Assembly: GCF_022374875.2 (NCBI RefSeq)
Contig: NZ_CP092427.2
Coordinates: forward strand, 4,712,001-4,776,000
Reading direction: 5' to 3'
From: Mycolicibacterium rufum
GTDB lineage: Bacteria > Actinomycetota > Actinomycetes > Mycobacteriales > Mycobacteriaceae
Length of the DNA: 64,000 bases
In this document: one piece after another, positions 49,986 to 58,527 of the stretch
Layout of the letters: every line of letters starts with the position of its first letter
Position numbering within the stretch: position 1 is the first letter of the stretch
Translations under genes and position numbers: made by a program
The notes under the pieces: generated by a model
Database searches by the model: none
What the model saw: the letters and a program-made list of their open reading frames with translations, nothing else
Told to the model about the DNA's origin: nothing

Positions 49986-51086
49986 TTACCGTGCGACCGA
50001 GCCGGCGGCCACATCGATTCCGTACAACTCGGCGGCGTTGCGCCAGCACAACCGGTCTCGCTGTTCGGCGGTGAACGCCGCGGGCACCGTCAGGTCGTTC
50101 AGATGCCAGTGTGGATAGCTCGACCCGTACATCACCATCTGGTCCTTGCCGGTGAAGCCGAACCACTCGCCGGCGAAGTCGACATCGCCGGGGCCGTCGA
50201 GCCCGCCCTGCACGAAATACACGTGCCCGGGCAGGTAGTCGCTCGGAATCCGGGGCGCCCACGGGGTCTGCTCGAGGTGCGGGCGGCCGAAGCAGTCCAT
50301 CCGCCAGATGAACGGGGTCACCAGATCGGCGGCGCCGTCGGCCCACACGAACTTCAGCGCGTCGAATCGCTCGAACACGCCCTCGGCGATCATGTTCATC
50401 AGGTGATAGACGAAGTTCAGCGACATGAAGGACAGGTACTGCTCGTAGGTCTGCGTGTGCCCGTTCGGCGTCGGCGGTGACGCGATGCCCTCGCCGACCT
50501 CGATGTGCGCCGCCACGGGCAGCCCGGCCTCGATGGCGGCCTCCCACAACGGCCAGTACTGCGGCTTGCCGTAGAGCTCGCGGGACTGCAGCGGAATCCC
50601 GATCTGGACCACGCGGGGGTGATCGCGATACTTCGCGATCTCGCGCAGAGCGCCGGAGATGTCGTCCGGATTCACCCTGATCGTCCCGCGGAATCTGTCG
50701 CCGTAGCGGTCGTCGTCCAGCCACCGCGTCACCAGCATCTCGTTGTGGGCGGCGGCGATCGCCGTCCCAAGATGGCGGTCCGGCATGATGCCGCGCGTCA
50801 TCGGGTGCAAGACGGCGACGTCGACACCCCGATCCGTGAAGAGGTGCTCGGCCACCGTGGCGACATCCGAGCCCGGGTACTGCCCGTCGGGGCCGGTCGT
50901 GCCCTTGGCGTACTCGCCGCCCGGTGCGCCGTACCAGTCCATCTCGTAGTCCGGGAAACCGCGGCTGCTGAAGGGTTCCCGCAGGAAGTTCTGGCGCAGG
51001 TCCCTGTTCGACCCGAAGAAGATGTGCACGCTGGCGTCGATCACGGGAACGCTGACGGTCTGCGCGCCGTCGTCGAGTTCGATCAC
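49986..51086 (-). CDS. Amidohydrolase family 2 protein lacking the usual catalytic Asp
   Basis: A 366-residue homologue of the downstream protein. Strand 1 is VIDASVHIFFG and the late motif is MYGSSYPHWHLND, so the aspartate of SDYPH is Ser. LPVAAHIEVGEG keeps a histidine. The missing Asp suggests a non-hydrolytic partner or a different mechanism. First gene of the group under the operator at 51154. Confidence 0.87.
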   Translation of the reverse strand: MIELDDGAQTVSVPVIDASVHIFFGSNRDLRQNFLREPFSSRGFPDYEMDWYGAPGGEYAKGTTGPDGQYPGSDVATVAEHLFTDRGVDVAVLHPMTRGIMPDRHLGTAIAAAHNEMLVTRWLDDDRYGDRFRGTIRVNPDDISGALREIAKYRDHPRVVQIGIPLQSRELYGKPQYWPLWEAAIEAGLPVAAHIEVGEGIASPPTPNGHTQTYEQYLSFMSLNFVYHLMNMIAEGVFERFDALKFVWADGAADLVTPFIWRMDCFGRPHLEQTPWAPRIPSDYLPGHVYFVQGGLDGPGDVDFAGEWFGFTGKDQMVMYGSSYPHWHLNDLTVPAAFTAEQRDRLCWRNAAELYGIDVAAGSVAR

Positions 51087-51153
51087 GCGCGGCCACCGCG
51101 GCAGGCATGGGCACCGGACATGAAGTCAGTGTAGATCCTTGTTCTTCGTTGGC

Positions 51154-51168
51154 AAGAATTATGTTCTC
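51154..51168. promoter_or_regulatory. 15-bp operator before the amidohydrolase pair
   Basis: AAGAATTATGTTCTC, two mismatches to the perfect repeat, 68 bases upstream of the gene ending at 51086. Lies in the divergent interval with the FadE pair. Confidence 0.55.
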
Positions 51169-51278
51169 AGTACGAACTGCTTACTTTTTCGCAGGTCAAT
51201 CGATGCGCGGCGTCCTCCGGAAGGTGCCAGGGGTCGGAATACGATGACCGATCAGGGAGAATGATTACAGCGTCTAAA

Positions 51279-51293
51279 GAGAATGATATTCTC
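51279..51293. promoter_or_regulatory. Perfect 15-bp operator before the FadE pair
   Basis: GAGAATGATATTCTC, a perfect inverted repeat 33 bases before ATG 51326. A half-site GAGAATGAT is repeated at 51257, 22 bases away (two helical turns), which could allow cooperative binding. The interval 51087-51325 holds only these regulatory sequences. Confidence 0.7.
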
Positions 51294-51325
51294 ATACGGC
51301 GACCGTACGAGCCCGGAGGCGCTGC

Positions 51326-52321
51326 ATGCTGCTGGAATTCGATGCCGACCAACGGCTGTGGCAGGAGACCGTGCGCGACGCGGTGTCCAAGCAGTGCCCG
51401 GCCTCGCTGATCCGCGAGATCGCCGAGAACGGCGTCGACCCCGGGCCGCTCTGGGCCGGCTACCGCGACGCCGGCTGGACGGAACTGACCGATCCGGCCA
51501 ATGCCGTCGAGTTGGCGATCGTGCTCGAGGAGATGGGCCGCGCCACGGACCCGACGCCGTTCCTCGCCACGCTGACGCAGTTCGCTCCTCTCGTCGGAGA
51601 GCGCTTCGACCCGCAGAGCGCGGGCGCGGCGGTGTACTCGGGTGTCGCCGCAGTCCGGGACGCCGCAGGGTGGGTGCTCACCGGAACCGACCGGTTCGTG
51701 CTCGACGGCGATCGTGCCGAGCGCCTCGCGGTGGTCACGTCGGCCGGGGTGTTTATCGTCGGCGCGGAACAGGTCGGCACCAGGCGGGTGGAGGTGTTCG
51801 ACCCGGTTCTGCACGTGGCCGAGGTGACGCTGTCCGGGGTCCACGTCGCCGACTCGGAACGATTGGCCGCCGACACCGAGCGGGCGCGCCACCTCGCGCT
51901 GACCGGGATGGCCGCGACGATGGTCGGCGCGTGCCAGCGCATCCTCGATCTGGTGGTGGAGCACGCCAGGAGTCGCCAACAGTTCGGTGTGGCGATCGGC
52001 ACGTTCCAGGCCGTGCAGCACAAGGCGACTGACATGTACGTCGCCATCGAAAGAGCCCGCGCGCTGATGTATTTCGCGGCGCTGACCATCGCCGCCGACG
52101 ATCCGCGCAGGCGCCTTGCGGCGGCGATGGCCAAGGCGTCGGCGGGGGAGTGTCAGGCCCTGGTGTTCCGGCACGGCATCCAGCTCTTCGGGGCCATGGG
52201 CTTCACGTGGGAGAACGACCTGCAGTTCGCGCTCAAGCGGGCCAAGGCAGGCGAGTTGATGCTGGGCGGGGCCGCCGAGCACCGGGCGATGATCGCCGCC
52301 GAATACGGGAGGAATCTCTAG
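51326..52321 (+). CDS. Acyl-CoA dehydrogenase-like subunit (short)
   Basis: A 331-residue FadE-like protein lacking the EPGSGSD loop and the C-terminal GTSE loop (ends GGAAEHRAMIAAEYG), but with SRQQFGVAIGTFQAVQHKATDMYVAIERARALMYFAA and FGAMGFTWENDLQF. Like the 10272 gene, it looks like the partner half of a heteromeric FadE. The next gene starts at the base after its stop. Confidence 0.87.
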   Translation: MLLEFDADQRLWQETVRDAVSKQCPASLIREIAENGVDPGPLWAGYRDAGWTELTDPANAVELAIVLEEMGRATDPTPFLATLTQFAPLVGERFDPQSAGAAVYSGVAAVRDAAGWVLTGTDRFVLDGDRAERLAVVTSAGVFIVGAEQVGTRRVEVFDPVLHVAEVTLSGVHVADSERLAADTERARHLALTGMAATMVGACQRILDLVVEHARSRQQFGVAIGTFQAVQHKATDMYVAIERARALMYFAALTIAADDPRRRLAAAMAKASAGECQALVFRHGIQLFGAMGFTWENDLQFALKRAKAGELMLGGAAEHRAMIAAEYGRNL

Positions 52322-53509
52322 ATGCAGCTCGCCTTCGACGCCGACGTCGAGGAGTTCCGTGCGGAATTCTCCGCGTTCCTCGACGCGCACACTCCGTCGG
52401 CCGCACAGACGGTCGAGCGGCCGCGCTCGGTCTCGCACATGCCGCAGTGGGCGCGCGACTGGCAGCGGCTGCTGTTCGACAACGGCTGGTTGCTGCCCGC
52501 CCAGCCGCCGGAGTTCGGCGGCCGCAACGCGTCGGTGCTGCAGACGTTCGTGCACGCCGAGGAGTTGTGCCGTCGCCGGATCTATCACAGCTTCAACCCC
52601 CAGGGCGTCAACATCATCGCGGCCTCGCTGCTGACGTTCGGCACCGACGAGCAGAAGCACGAGTGGGCGGTGCCGGTGTTACGGGGAGAACGCACCGCGT
52701 CCCTGGGCATGAGCGAGCCCAGCGCCGGATCGGATCTGGCGTCGCTGCGCACCAGAGCCGTGATGGTTTCGGACGGCGACGGGGACCATTTCGTCGTCAA
52801 CGGCCAGAAGGTCTGGACCTCGGGCGCCCACGACGCCGACTTCCTGCTCACGTTCGTCCGGACCGATCCGGATGCCCCCAAACACAAGGGAATCAGCGTG
52901 CTGCTGATCCCCACCGATCTCGACGGCGTGGTGTGCCGGCCGTTCGCCGACATGTGCGGGATCGACAACCTCGATTTCAACGAGGTGTTCTTCACCGATG
53001 TCCGGGTTCCCGTCGAGAACCTGGTCGGTCCGCTCAACGGGGGATGGGGCGTCGCCAACGGCTCACTCGGACACGAGCGCACGATGATGTGGCTGGGATT
53101 CGCCGACCGGATCGCCAACTGCATCGCCGACTTCGAACCGACGACGGCGCTGGAGCGTGACGCGCTGGCCACCAGCATCATGGACTACGAAGCGCTGCGG
53201 CTGCTGGGATCGGTCGGTATCGCCAAGGCGGCGCGCGGTGAGGTCGACGTGGCGTCGGTGTCGATCCCGAAACTGCTGGGAGCCGAAGCCGAGCAGCGGG
53301 TCGAGGGATTGGCACTGGAAGCGGCCGGCCCCGAGGGGCTCGTGCATCCCGCGACGTCGGGCCCGTACGCGCACATGAATCTCGACCACTATTTCGCCAG
53401 CTGGTTCGAGCGCTACGCCCGCAGCTTCGGCGGCACGATCGCGGGCGGCACCTCGGAGATCCAGCGCAACATCATCGCCCAGCAGGTGCTCGGGCTGCCC
53501 CGGCGGTAG
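52322..53509 (+). CDS. Acyl-CoA dehydrogenase (FadE-like)
   Basis: A 395-residue complete acyl-CoA dehydrogenase: GMSEPSAGSDLASLRTRA, VNGQKVWTSGAHDADF, and the catalytic glutamate loop IAGGTSEIQRNIIAQQVLGLP. Forms an obvious pair with the short gene immediately upstream. Comparable to the ChsE1-ChsE2 type enzymes that act on steroid side-chain thioesters. Confidence 0.93.
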   Translation: MQLAFDADVEEFRAEFSAFLDAHTPSAAQTVERPRSVSHMPQWARDWQRLLFDNGWLLPAQPPEFGGRNASVLQTFVHAEELCRRRIYHSFNPQGVNIIAASLLTFGTDEQKHEWAVPVLRGERTASLGMSEPSAGSDLASLRTRAVMVSDGDGDHFVVNGQKVWTSGAHDADFLLTFVRTDPDAPKHKGISVLLIPTDLDGVVCRPFADMCGIDNLDFNEVFFTDVRVPVENLVGPLNGGWGVANGSLGHERTMMWLGFADRIANCIADFEPTTALERDALATSIMDYEALRLLGSVGIAKAARGEVDVASVSIPKLLGAEAEQRVEGLALEAAGPEGLVHPATSGPYAHMNLDHYFASWFERYARSFGGTIAGGTSEIQRNIIAQQVLGLPRR

Positions 53510-53573
53510 GGACGGCACGGTCCGACTGATCCTCGCCCACGACGACCCGGGCAGGCGGGCAGCGTGGTGCGGG

Positions 53574-54944
53574 TCAGTCGATGACGGCGGCCTGCTTGCG
53601 TTCGGTGATGGGGCGGGCCAGCTCCTGCTCTTCGCAGATGCGCTGCAGCTTGTCCAGGGTCTCGTCGAGTCCGGGACCCAAGCGGGGACCGGGCGTGAAC
53701 GTCGCGGGCAGATGCCGCATGCCCTGGATGACGCCGATCGTGTCGTAGTGCACCGTGCCCTCGGGATCGCAGACGAAATCGGGCATCCGGTCGAGCACCG
53801 CGGTCAGCATGGACTTGAACACCGTGCGCGCCACGTTCGACCCCACGCAGCGGTGCACGCCGATGCCGAAGCTGAAGTGCCGGTTGCCCTTCCGGTCCAT
53901 GATCACCGAGTTGGGTTCGTCGAACACCGACGGGTCCCGGTTGGCCATCGCCCACGACAGCCACAGTCGCTCGAACTTCTTGAACCGGAAGCCCTCGACC
54001 TCGACATCCTCGGAGAAGGTCCGGCCGTCGCCCGGTGCAGGGGTGAAGAAGCGCAAAAACTCCTCGGTGGCGGGATCGAGCAGCGCGTCGCGCTCGCGGC
54101 TGAGCCGATCGCGGTCGCCCGGATGCTCGCCCAGCCACTCGAGGGCGTGCGCGGTGAGCGCGGTGGTGGTGTCGAACCCGCCGCCGATGATGAGGCCGAG
54201 GTTGCCCAGGATCTCCATGTCGGGTGCGGGCTCACCGTCGATCCGCAGCTGCAGCAACGCGTTCACCAGGCCGGGCCGCGGATTCTCCCGGATCTCCATC
54301 ATGTTGGTGATGAGGTCGATCCCCATCTCGCGGTGCTGCTCGTTGATCTTCTCGCGCTCAGGAGCGTGCTCGGGCGTGTACACCGACGCGTGGGTCGGCT
54401 CGCTGTAGACGTTCCACTTCTTCAGCTCGATGCCCATCATCGCCAGCGTGAACACCGCTGGCACCACGTTGGCGAGGTCGTCGACGAAATCGATGCGGCC
54501 CGATTCGATGTGCTCGTCGAGCGCGGCCCGGGTGATCTCGTGGATGAACGGTTCCCACCGCTTGATCGCCGCCGGCGACAGGTACGGGTTCAGCGCTCCG
54601 CGGTAGGCGCTGTGTTCGGGTTCGTCCATCTCCAGGATGCCGCCGCGCACCACCGTGGCCCGGCTGGCCTTGGGGATCGTGATCCCCTGATACGGCGTCT
54701 CCCCGGAGATGTCGTGATGGTTCGACACCGCGGGGCACCGGGCCAGCTCGAACACCTGCCTGCTGCCCGCGGCCACCCAGTGCCCGTCGTAGGTGTCCGA
54801 CCACGCCATCGGGCACCGGGACTGCATCTCCTCGGTGATCTTCTCGAACTGCAGCCGGTACTCGGGGGTGTGTCGGTCGAAGTGGTACGTCGGTTTCCTG
54901 CGACTGTCGTCCACGGTGCCGTCACTGATGTCGTCGACACTCAA
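53574..54944 (-). CDS. Cytochrome P450
   Basis: A 456-residue P450, the longest here owing to a C-terminal tail of about 35 residues. I-helix GGGFDTTT, K-helix EEFLR, heme loop FGIGVHRCVG with Cys366. LEMDEPEHSAYRGALNPYLSP is the C-helix block. Followed upstream on the transcript by nothing closer than the ferredoxin gene at 54981 (36-base gap), which is probably its donor. Confidence 0.94.
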   Translation of the reverse strand: MSVDDISDGTVDDSRRKPTYHFDRHTPEYRLQFEKITEEMQSRCPMAWSDTYDGHWVAAGSRQVFELARCPAVSNHHDISGETPYQGITIPKASRATVVRGGILEMDEPEHSAYRGALNPYLSPAAIKRWEPFIHEITRAALDEHIESGRIDFVDDLANVVPAVFTLAMMGIELKKWNVYSEPTHASVYTPEHAPEREKINEQHREMGIDLITNMMEIRENPRPGLVNALLQLRIDGEPAPDMEILGNLGLIIGGGFDTTTALTAHALEWLGEHPGDRDRLSRERDALLDPATEEFLRFFTPAPGDGRTFSEDVEVEGFRFKKFERLWLSWAMANRDPSVFDEPNSVIMDRKGNRHFSFGIGVHRCVGSNVARTVFKSMLTAVLDRMPDFVCDPEGTVHYDTIGVIQGMRHLPATFTPGPRLGPGLDETLDKLQRICEEQELARPITERKQAAVID

Positions 54945-54980
54945 AGCTGTTGTCTCCCTGTGGGTTGGACGGTGACCGAG

Positions 54981-55175
54981 TCACTCGGTGATGGAGATGG
55001 CTTGTTCCGGACACGACTGTGCGGCTTCGCGTACCGCCGCCTCCTGATCCGGCGCGACGACCTCGCTGACCGGCGAGGCGGTACCGTCGATGTCGCTGAG
55101 CGTGAACGCATCCGGTGCGATCATCGAGCACAGGGTGTGCCCCTGGCACCGGCTGGAGTCAACCGAGACCTTCAC
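54981..55175 (-). CDS. [3Fe-4S]-type ferredoxin, P450 partner
   Basis: A 64-residue ferredoxin: Cys10-QG-His13-TL-Cys16 and Cys55-Pro, CxxHxxC(x)nCP form. Lies between the SDR at 55189 and the P450 at 53574 and is likely the P450's donor. Confidence 0.93.
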   Translation of the reverse strand: MKVSVDSSRCQGHTLCSMIAPDAFTLSDIDGTASPVSEVVAPDQEAAVREAAQSCPEQAISITE

Positions 55176-55188
55176 GTGCGTGTCCTCC

Positions 55189-56049
55189 TCAGACGTGGTA
55201 GTCGTACCACTTCAGATAGCCGCCGGCATCGACGCGCAACTGCGTGCCCGTGACGTAGCGGGCCTCGTCGGAGACCAGCCACAGGATCGCGTTGCTGATG
55301 TCCTCGGGCTCGATGTAGTTGACCCGCATCGCCTGCTGCACCCCGAACACCGGTTCGGCGTCCGCACGGGTGGGGTTCTCCAGGTCCGGCCGGAACGACT
55401 TGTACATCGGCGGGCTCTGCAACATGTCGGTGTTGCAGTTCGTCGGATGCACGACGTTGGCCCGGATTCCACGCACCGCGAGCTCGGTCGCCAGATCGTG
55501 CACGTACTGGGAGAGCAGTCTTTTCGACGTCATGTAGGCCATGCCGCCGGGATCGCCGCCCGGGTTGGGCTTGTTCTGGGTATCCATCAGCGCGGCCGTC
55601 GAGCCCGTCGCGACGATCGCGGCGCCCTCCTTGAGATGGGGCAGCGCCACCTGGATCGCGTTGATCGTGCCGATCAGGTTGGTGTTGATGACATCGGTCC
55701 ACGCCTGCAACGGCGGATTGCCCTTCATGCCCGCGATGCCGGCCTGCGCGACGACGATGTCCAGACCGCCCAGCGCGGCGACACCGTCGTCGAGGGCCTT
55801 CCTCAGCTGGGCCGCGTCGCGCACGTCGGCTCTGGCGGTGACGATGCGCTGACCCGTCTTCTCGACGAAAGCGGCTGTCTCGTCCAGATCCTCGGGGGTG
55901 GCCATCGGATAGCCGATGGTCGCGATGTCCTCACAGAGGTCCACGGCGATGATGTCGGCACCCTCTTCGGCCAGACGCACCGCATGGCTGCGTCCCTGCC
56001 CGCGTGCGGCCCCGGTGATGAAGGCGATCTTTCCCTGGACACGTCCCAT
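55189..56049 (-). CDS. Mycofactocin-coupled SDR
   Basis: A 286-residue SDR very like the protein at 5150: MGRVQGKIAFITGAARGQGR, the insertion AVDLCEDIATIGYP, YMTSK as YxxxK, and KSFRPDLENPTRAD near the C terminus. These are the features of the mycofactocin-dependent group. Both copies lie beside a P450, suggesting the alcohol made by the P450 is the substrate. ATG 56049; the longer frame overlaps the next gene. Confidence 0.9.
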   Translation of the reverse strand: MGRVQGKIAFITGAARGQGRSHAVRLAEEGADIIAVDLCEDIATIGYPMATPEDLDETAAFVEKTGQRIVTARADVRDAAQLRKALDDGVAALGGLDIVVAQAGIAGMKGNPPLQAWTDVINTNLIGTINAIQVALPHLKEGAAIVATGSTAALMDTQNKPNPGGDPGGMAYMTSKRLLSQYVHDLATELAVRGIRANVVHPTNCNTDMLQSPPMYKSFRPDLENPTRADAEPVFGVQQAMRVNYIEPEDISNAILWLVSDEARYVTGTQLRVDAGGYLKWYDYHV

Positions 56050-56066
56050 GTCCGCACCGATCCTTT

Positions 56067-56777
56067 CTAGGTGTTCCGGCCGCCGTTGACACCGAGGATC
56101 TGGCCGGTGATGTAGCCGGCCTCCTCGGAGATGAGGAAGGCGCACGCGGCGGCGATGTCCTCGGGCCGTCCGATGCGCCGTACCGGGGTGGCCTCGATCT
56201 GCTTCTGCGTGTCGCCGAGGAAGCCGCGCTTCTCCGCCTTGCGCAGCATCGGCGTGTCGATGAAGCCGGGCGGAACGGCGTTGACCGTGATGCCGTCCGG
56301 CCCGTACTCCAGCGCCAGCGATTTGGTCAGGCCGTTGACCGCCGACTTGGCGGCCACGTACGGAGCCATGAACGGCTGGCCGGAATGGGTGCTCGACGAC
56401 GAGATGTTCACGATGCGGCCCCAGCCTGCCTCGATCATGTCGGGCAACACCGCCTGGGTGCAGTGGAACACGCCGTTGAGATTGACGTCGATGACCCTCT
56501 GCCAGTCCTCGAAGGTCAGTTCGGTGAAGCGCCGGAACCGGTCCAGGCCCGCGGCGTTGACGAGGACCGTGACCGGTCCGAGGTCCGCGCGGATCTCCGA
56601 CAGGGCCGCGTCGATGGCGGCCCGGTCGGTGACGTCGGCGGTATAGGAGAACTTCGCCTCGCCGGGGTTCAGGTCGATCGTGGCCACCTGCAATCCGTCG
56701 GCCCGCAGCCGATCCGCGATGGCGGCACCGATACCCGAGCCGCCACCGGTGACGACAGCGTTCTTCACGCGCGGCAC
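56067..56777 (-). CDS. Short-chain dehydrogenase/reductase
   Basis: A 236-residue classical SDR: VTGGGSGIGAAIADRL, LVNAAGLDRF, catalytic serine in NISSSSTHSG, YVAAK, PGFIDTPM and ITGQILGVNGG. The start is taken as GTG 56777 because the frame beyond it passes through the operator at 56808; GTG 56768 is also possible and no ribosome site is convincing. First gene of the minus-strand SDR-SDR-ferredoxin-P450 group. Confidence 0.88.
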   Translation of the reverse strand: MPRVKNAVVTGGGSGIGAAIADRLRADGLQVATIDLNPGEAKFSYTADVTDRAAIDAALSEIRADLGPVTVLVNAAGLDRFRRFTELTFEDWQRVIDVNLNGVFHCTQAVLPDMIEAGWGRIVNISSSSTHSGQPFMAPYVAAKSAVNGLTKSLALEYGPDGITVNAVPPGFIDTPMLRKAEKRGFLGDTQKQIEATPVRRIGRPEDIAAACAFLISEEAGYITGQILGVNGGRNT

Positions 56778-56807
56778 GCATCCATCAAGAATGATCCTTT
56801 CATTTGC

Positions 56808-56822
56808 GAGAACCGTACTCTC
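56808..56822. promoter_or_regulatory. 15-bp operator before the SDR-P450 group
   Basis: GAGAACCGTACTCTC, extended by GC on both sides to a 19-bp palindrome with one mismatch pair. It lies 31 bases upstream of the SDR start at 56777. Confidence 0.65.
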
Positions 56823-56971
56823 GCGAAGCGCTTCGGTGCAAGACATCGAGCGACCGCTGTTCGCACTGGTGAGACGTTCGGGCGGTGAATGTCACACGTT
56901 CCGCGCAGGCAGGGACGGTTCCCGCCATATTCTTGAGTTCTCATCCGCCGAATGTATGATTCGCCGAAGAT

Positions 56972-56986
56972 GAGAATGCAGTTTCC
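56972..56986. promoter_or_regulatory. 15-bp operator (degenerate) before the ALDH-MCE operon
   Basis: GAGAATGCAGTTTCC, 48 bases before ATG 57034. A further small palindrome, CGAATGTATGATTCG, lies at about 56950. The 256-base interval 56778-57033 contains only regulatory sequence. Confidence 0.5.
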
Positions 56987-57033
56987 ATCACATAACCCCA
57001 CATCAGGATGACGGCGCATCTCATCGGAGGAGG

Positions 57034-58527
57034 ATGATGCAGGAAACAGCCACACTCTCGACGGGCGACGGCGCGGCGGCCACGGGGCCGAATCGACGGA
57101 TGCTGATCGGCGGACGCCTCGTCGAGGCGGCACAGACGTTTCCTTCGCTCAACCCGGCGACCGGGGAGGTGGTCGGCCTCGCCCCTGACGCGTCGGTCAC
57201 CGACGCCGAGGCCGCGGTGGCCGCGGCGCGTCGCGCCTTCGACGAGACCGACTGGTCGACCAACGTCGATCTGCGCATCCACTGCCTCGAGCAACTGCAC
57301 AGGGCGCTGCTCGAGCACCGCGACGAACTCGCCGCGCTGACGATCGCCGAAGTCGGCGCCACCGAGGCGCTGTGCCAGGGCGCCCAACTCGACCAGCCCA
57401 TCGCGATCGTGCGGTACTACGCCGATCTCCTCACGACCTACCCGTTCACCGAGGATCTCGGGGTCATCGAGAGCCGCGGGATGCAGCATCATCGCTGGGT
57501 CGAGAAGGAAGCGGCGGGCGTGGTCGCCGCGATCATCGCCTACAACTACCCCAACCAGCTGGCGCTGGCCAAGCTGGGTCCGGCGCTGGCCGCCGGCTGC
57601 ACCGTCGTGCTCAAGTCGGCCCCCGACACCCCGCTGATCACGTTGGCGCTCGGTGAGCTGATCGCCGAACACACCGACATCCCGGCCGGGGTGGTCAACG
57701 TGCTCTCCGGCGCGGACCCGGCGGTCGGAGCGGCGCTGACCGCCAGTCCCGACGTCGACATGGTCACCTTCACCGGTTCGACGCCGACCGGTCGGGCGAT
57801 CATGGCCGCCGCCAGCCAGACCCTGAAGAAGGTGTTCCTCGAACTCGGCGGCAAGTCCGCGGCGATCGTCCTCGACGACGCCGACTTCTCCACCGCCGCA
57901 CTGTTCTCGGCGTTCAGCATGGTCACCCACGCCGGCCAGGGCTGCGCGCTCACCTCGCGCCTGCTGGTCCCTGCGCAGCACAAAGACGAGATCGTCGAGC
58001 TGATCAAGAACAACTTCGGGCTGGTACGTTACGGCGACCCTGCCGACCCGGCGACGTACATGGGGCCGCTGATCAGCGCCAAGCAGCGGGACAAGGTCGA
58101 CGGCATGGTGCAGCGCGCCGTCGAGGCCGGCGCCACCCTGGTCACCGGCGGGCAGAAGGTCGATCCCGGCTACTTCTACACCCCGACGCTGCTCGCCGAC
58201 GTGGACCCCGACAGCGAGATCGCCCAGGAGGAGGTGTTCGGTCCCGTCCTGGTGGTGATCGCCTACACCGACGACGACGACGCGGTGCGCATCGCCAACA
58301 ACTCCATCTACGGCCTGTCCGGCGCGGTGTTCGGCAGCCAGGAGCGCGCGCTGGCCGTCGCACGCAGGATCCGCACCGGGACGTTCTCCATCAACGGCGG
58401 CAACTACTTCAGCCCGGACACACCCTTCGGCGGCTACAAGCAGTCGGGCATCGGCCGGGAGATGGGTACGGCCGGACTCGAGGAGTTCCTGGAGAGCAAG
58501 ACGTTCGCAACGGTGGTCCAGGAGTGA
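57034..58527 (+). CDS. Aldehyde dehydrogenase
   Basis: A 497-residue NAD(P)-dependent aldehyde dehydrogenase. FLELGGKSA places the general-base Glu at about 270, and GQGCAL the nucleophile Cys at about 304. VVAAIIAYNYPNQLALAKLGPALAAGC is the cofactor region. GGAGGA lies 8 bases before the ATG at 57034. First gene of a long plus-strand operon that runs into YrbE/MCE genes; likely oxidises an aldehyde from the side chain to the acid later loaded with CoA. Confidence 0.95.
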   Translation: MMQETATLSTGDGAAATGPNRRMLIGGRLVEAAQTFPSLNPATGEVVGLAPDASVTDAEAAVAAARRAFDETDWSTNVDLRIHCLEQLHRALLEHRDELAALTIAEVGATEALCQGAQLDQPIAIVRYYADLLTTYPFTEDLGVIESRGMQHHRWVEKEAAGVVAAIIAYNYPNQLALAKLGPALAAGCTVVLKSAPDTPLITLALGELIAEHTDIPAGVVNVLSGADPAVGAALTASPDVDMVTFTGSTPTGRAIMAAASQTLKKVFLELGGKSAAIVLDDADFSTAALFSAFSMVTHAGQGCALTSRLLVPAQHKDEIVELIKNNFGLVRYGDPADPATYMGPLISAKQRDKVDGMVQRAVEAGATLVTGGQKVDPGYFYTPTLLADVDPDSEIAQEEVFGPVLVVIAYTDDDDAVRIANNSIYGLSGAVFGSQERALAVARRIRTGTFSINGGNYFSPDTPFGGYKQSGIGREMGTAGLEEFLESKTFATVVQE

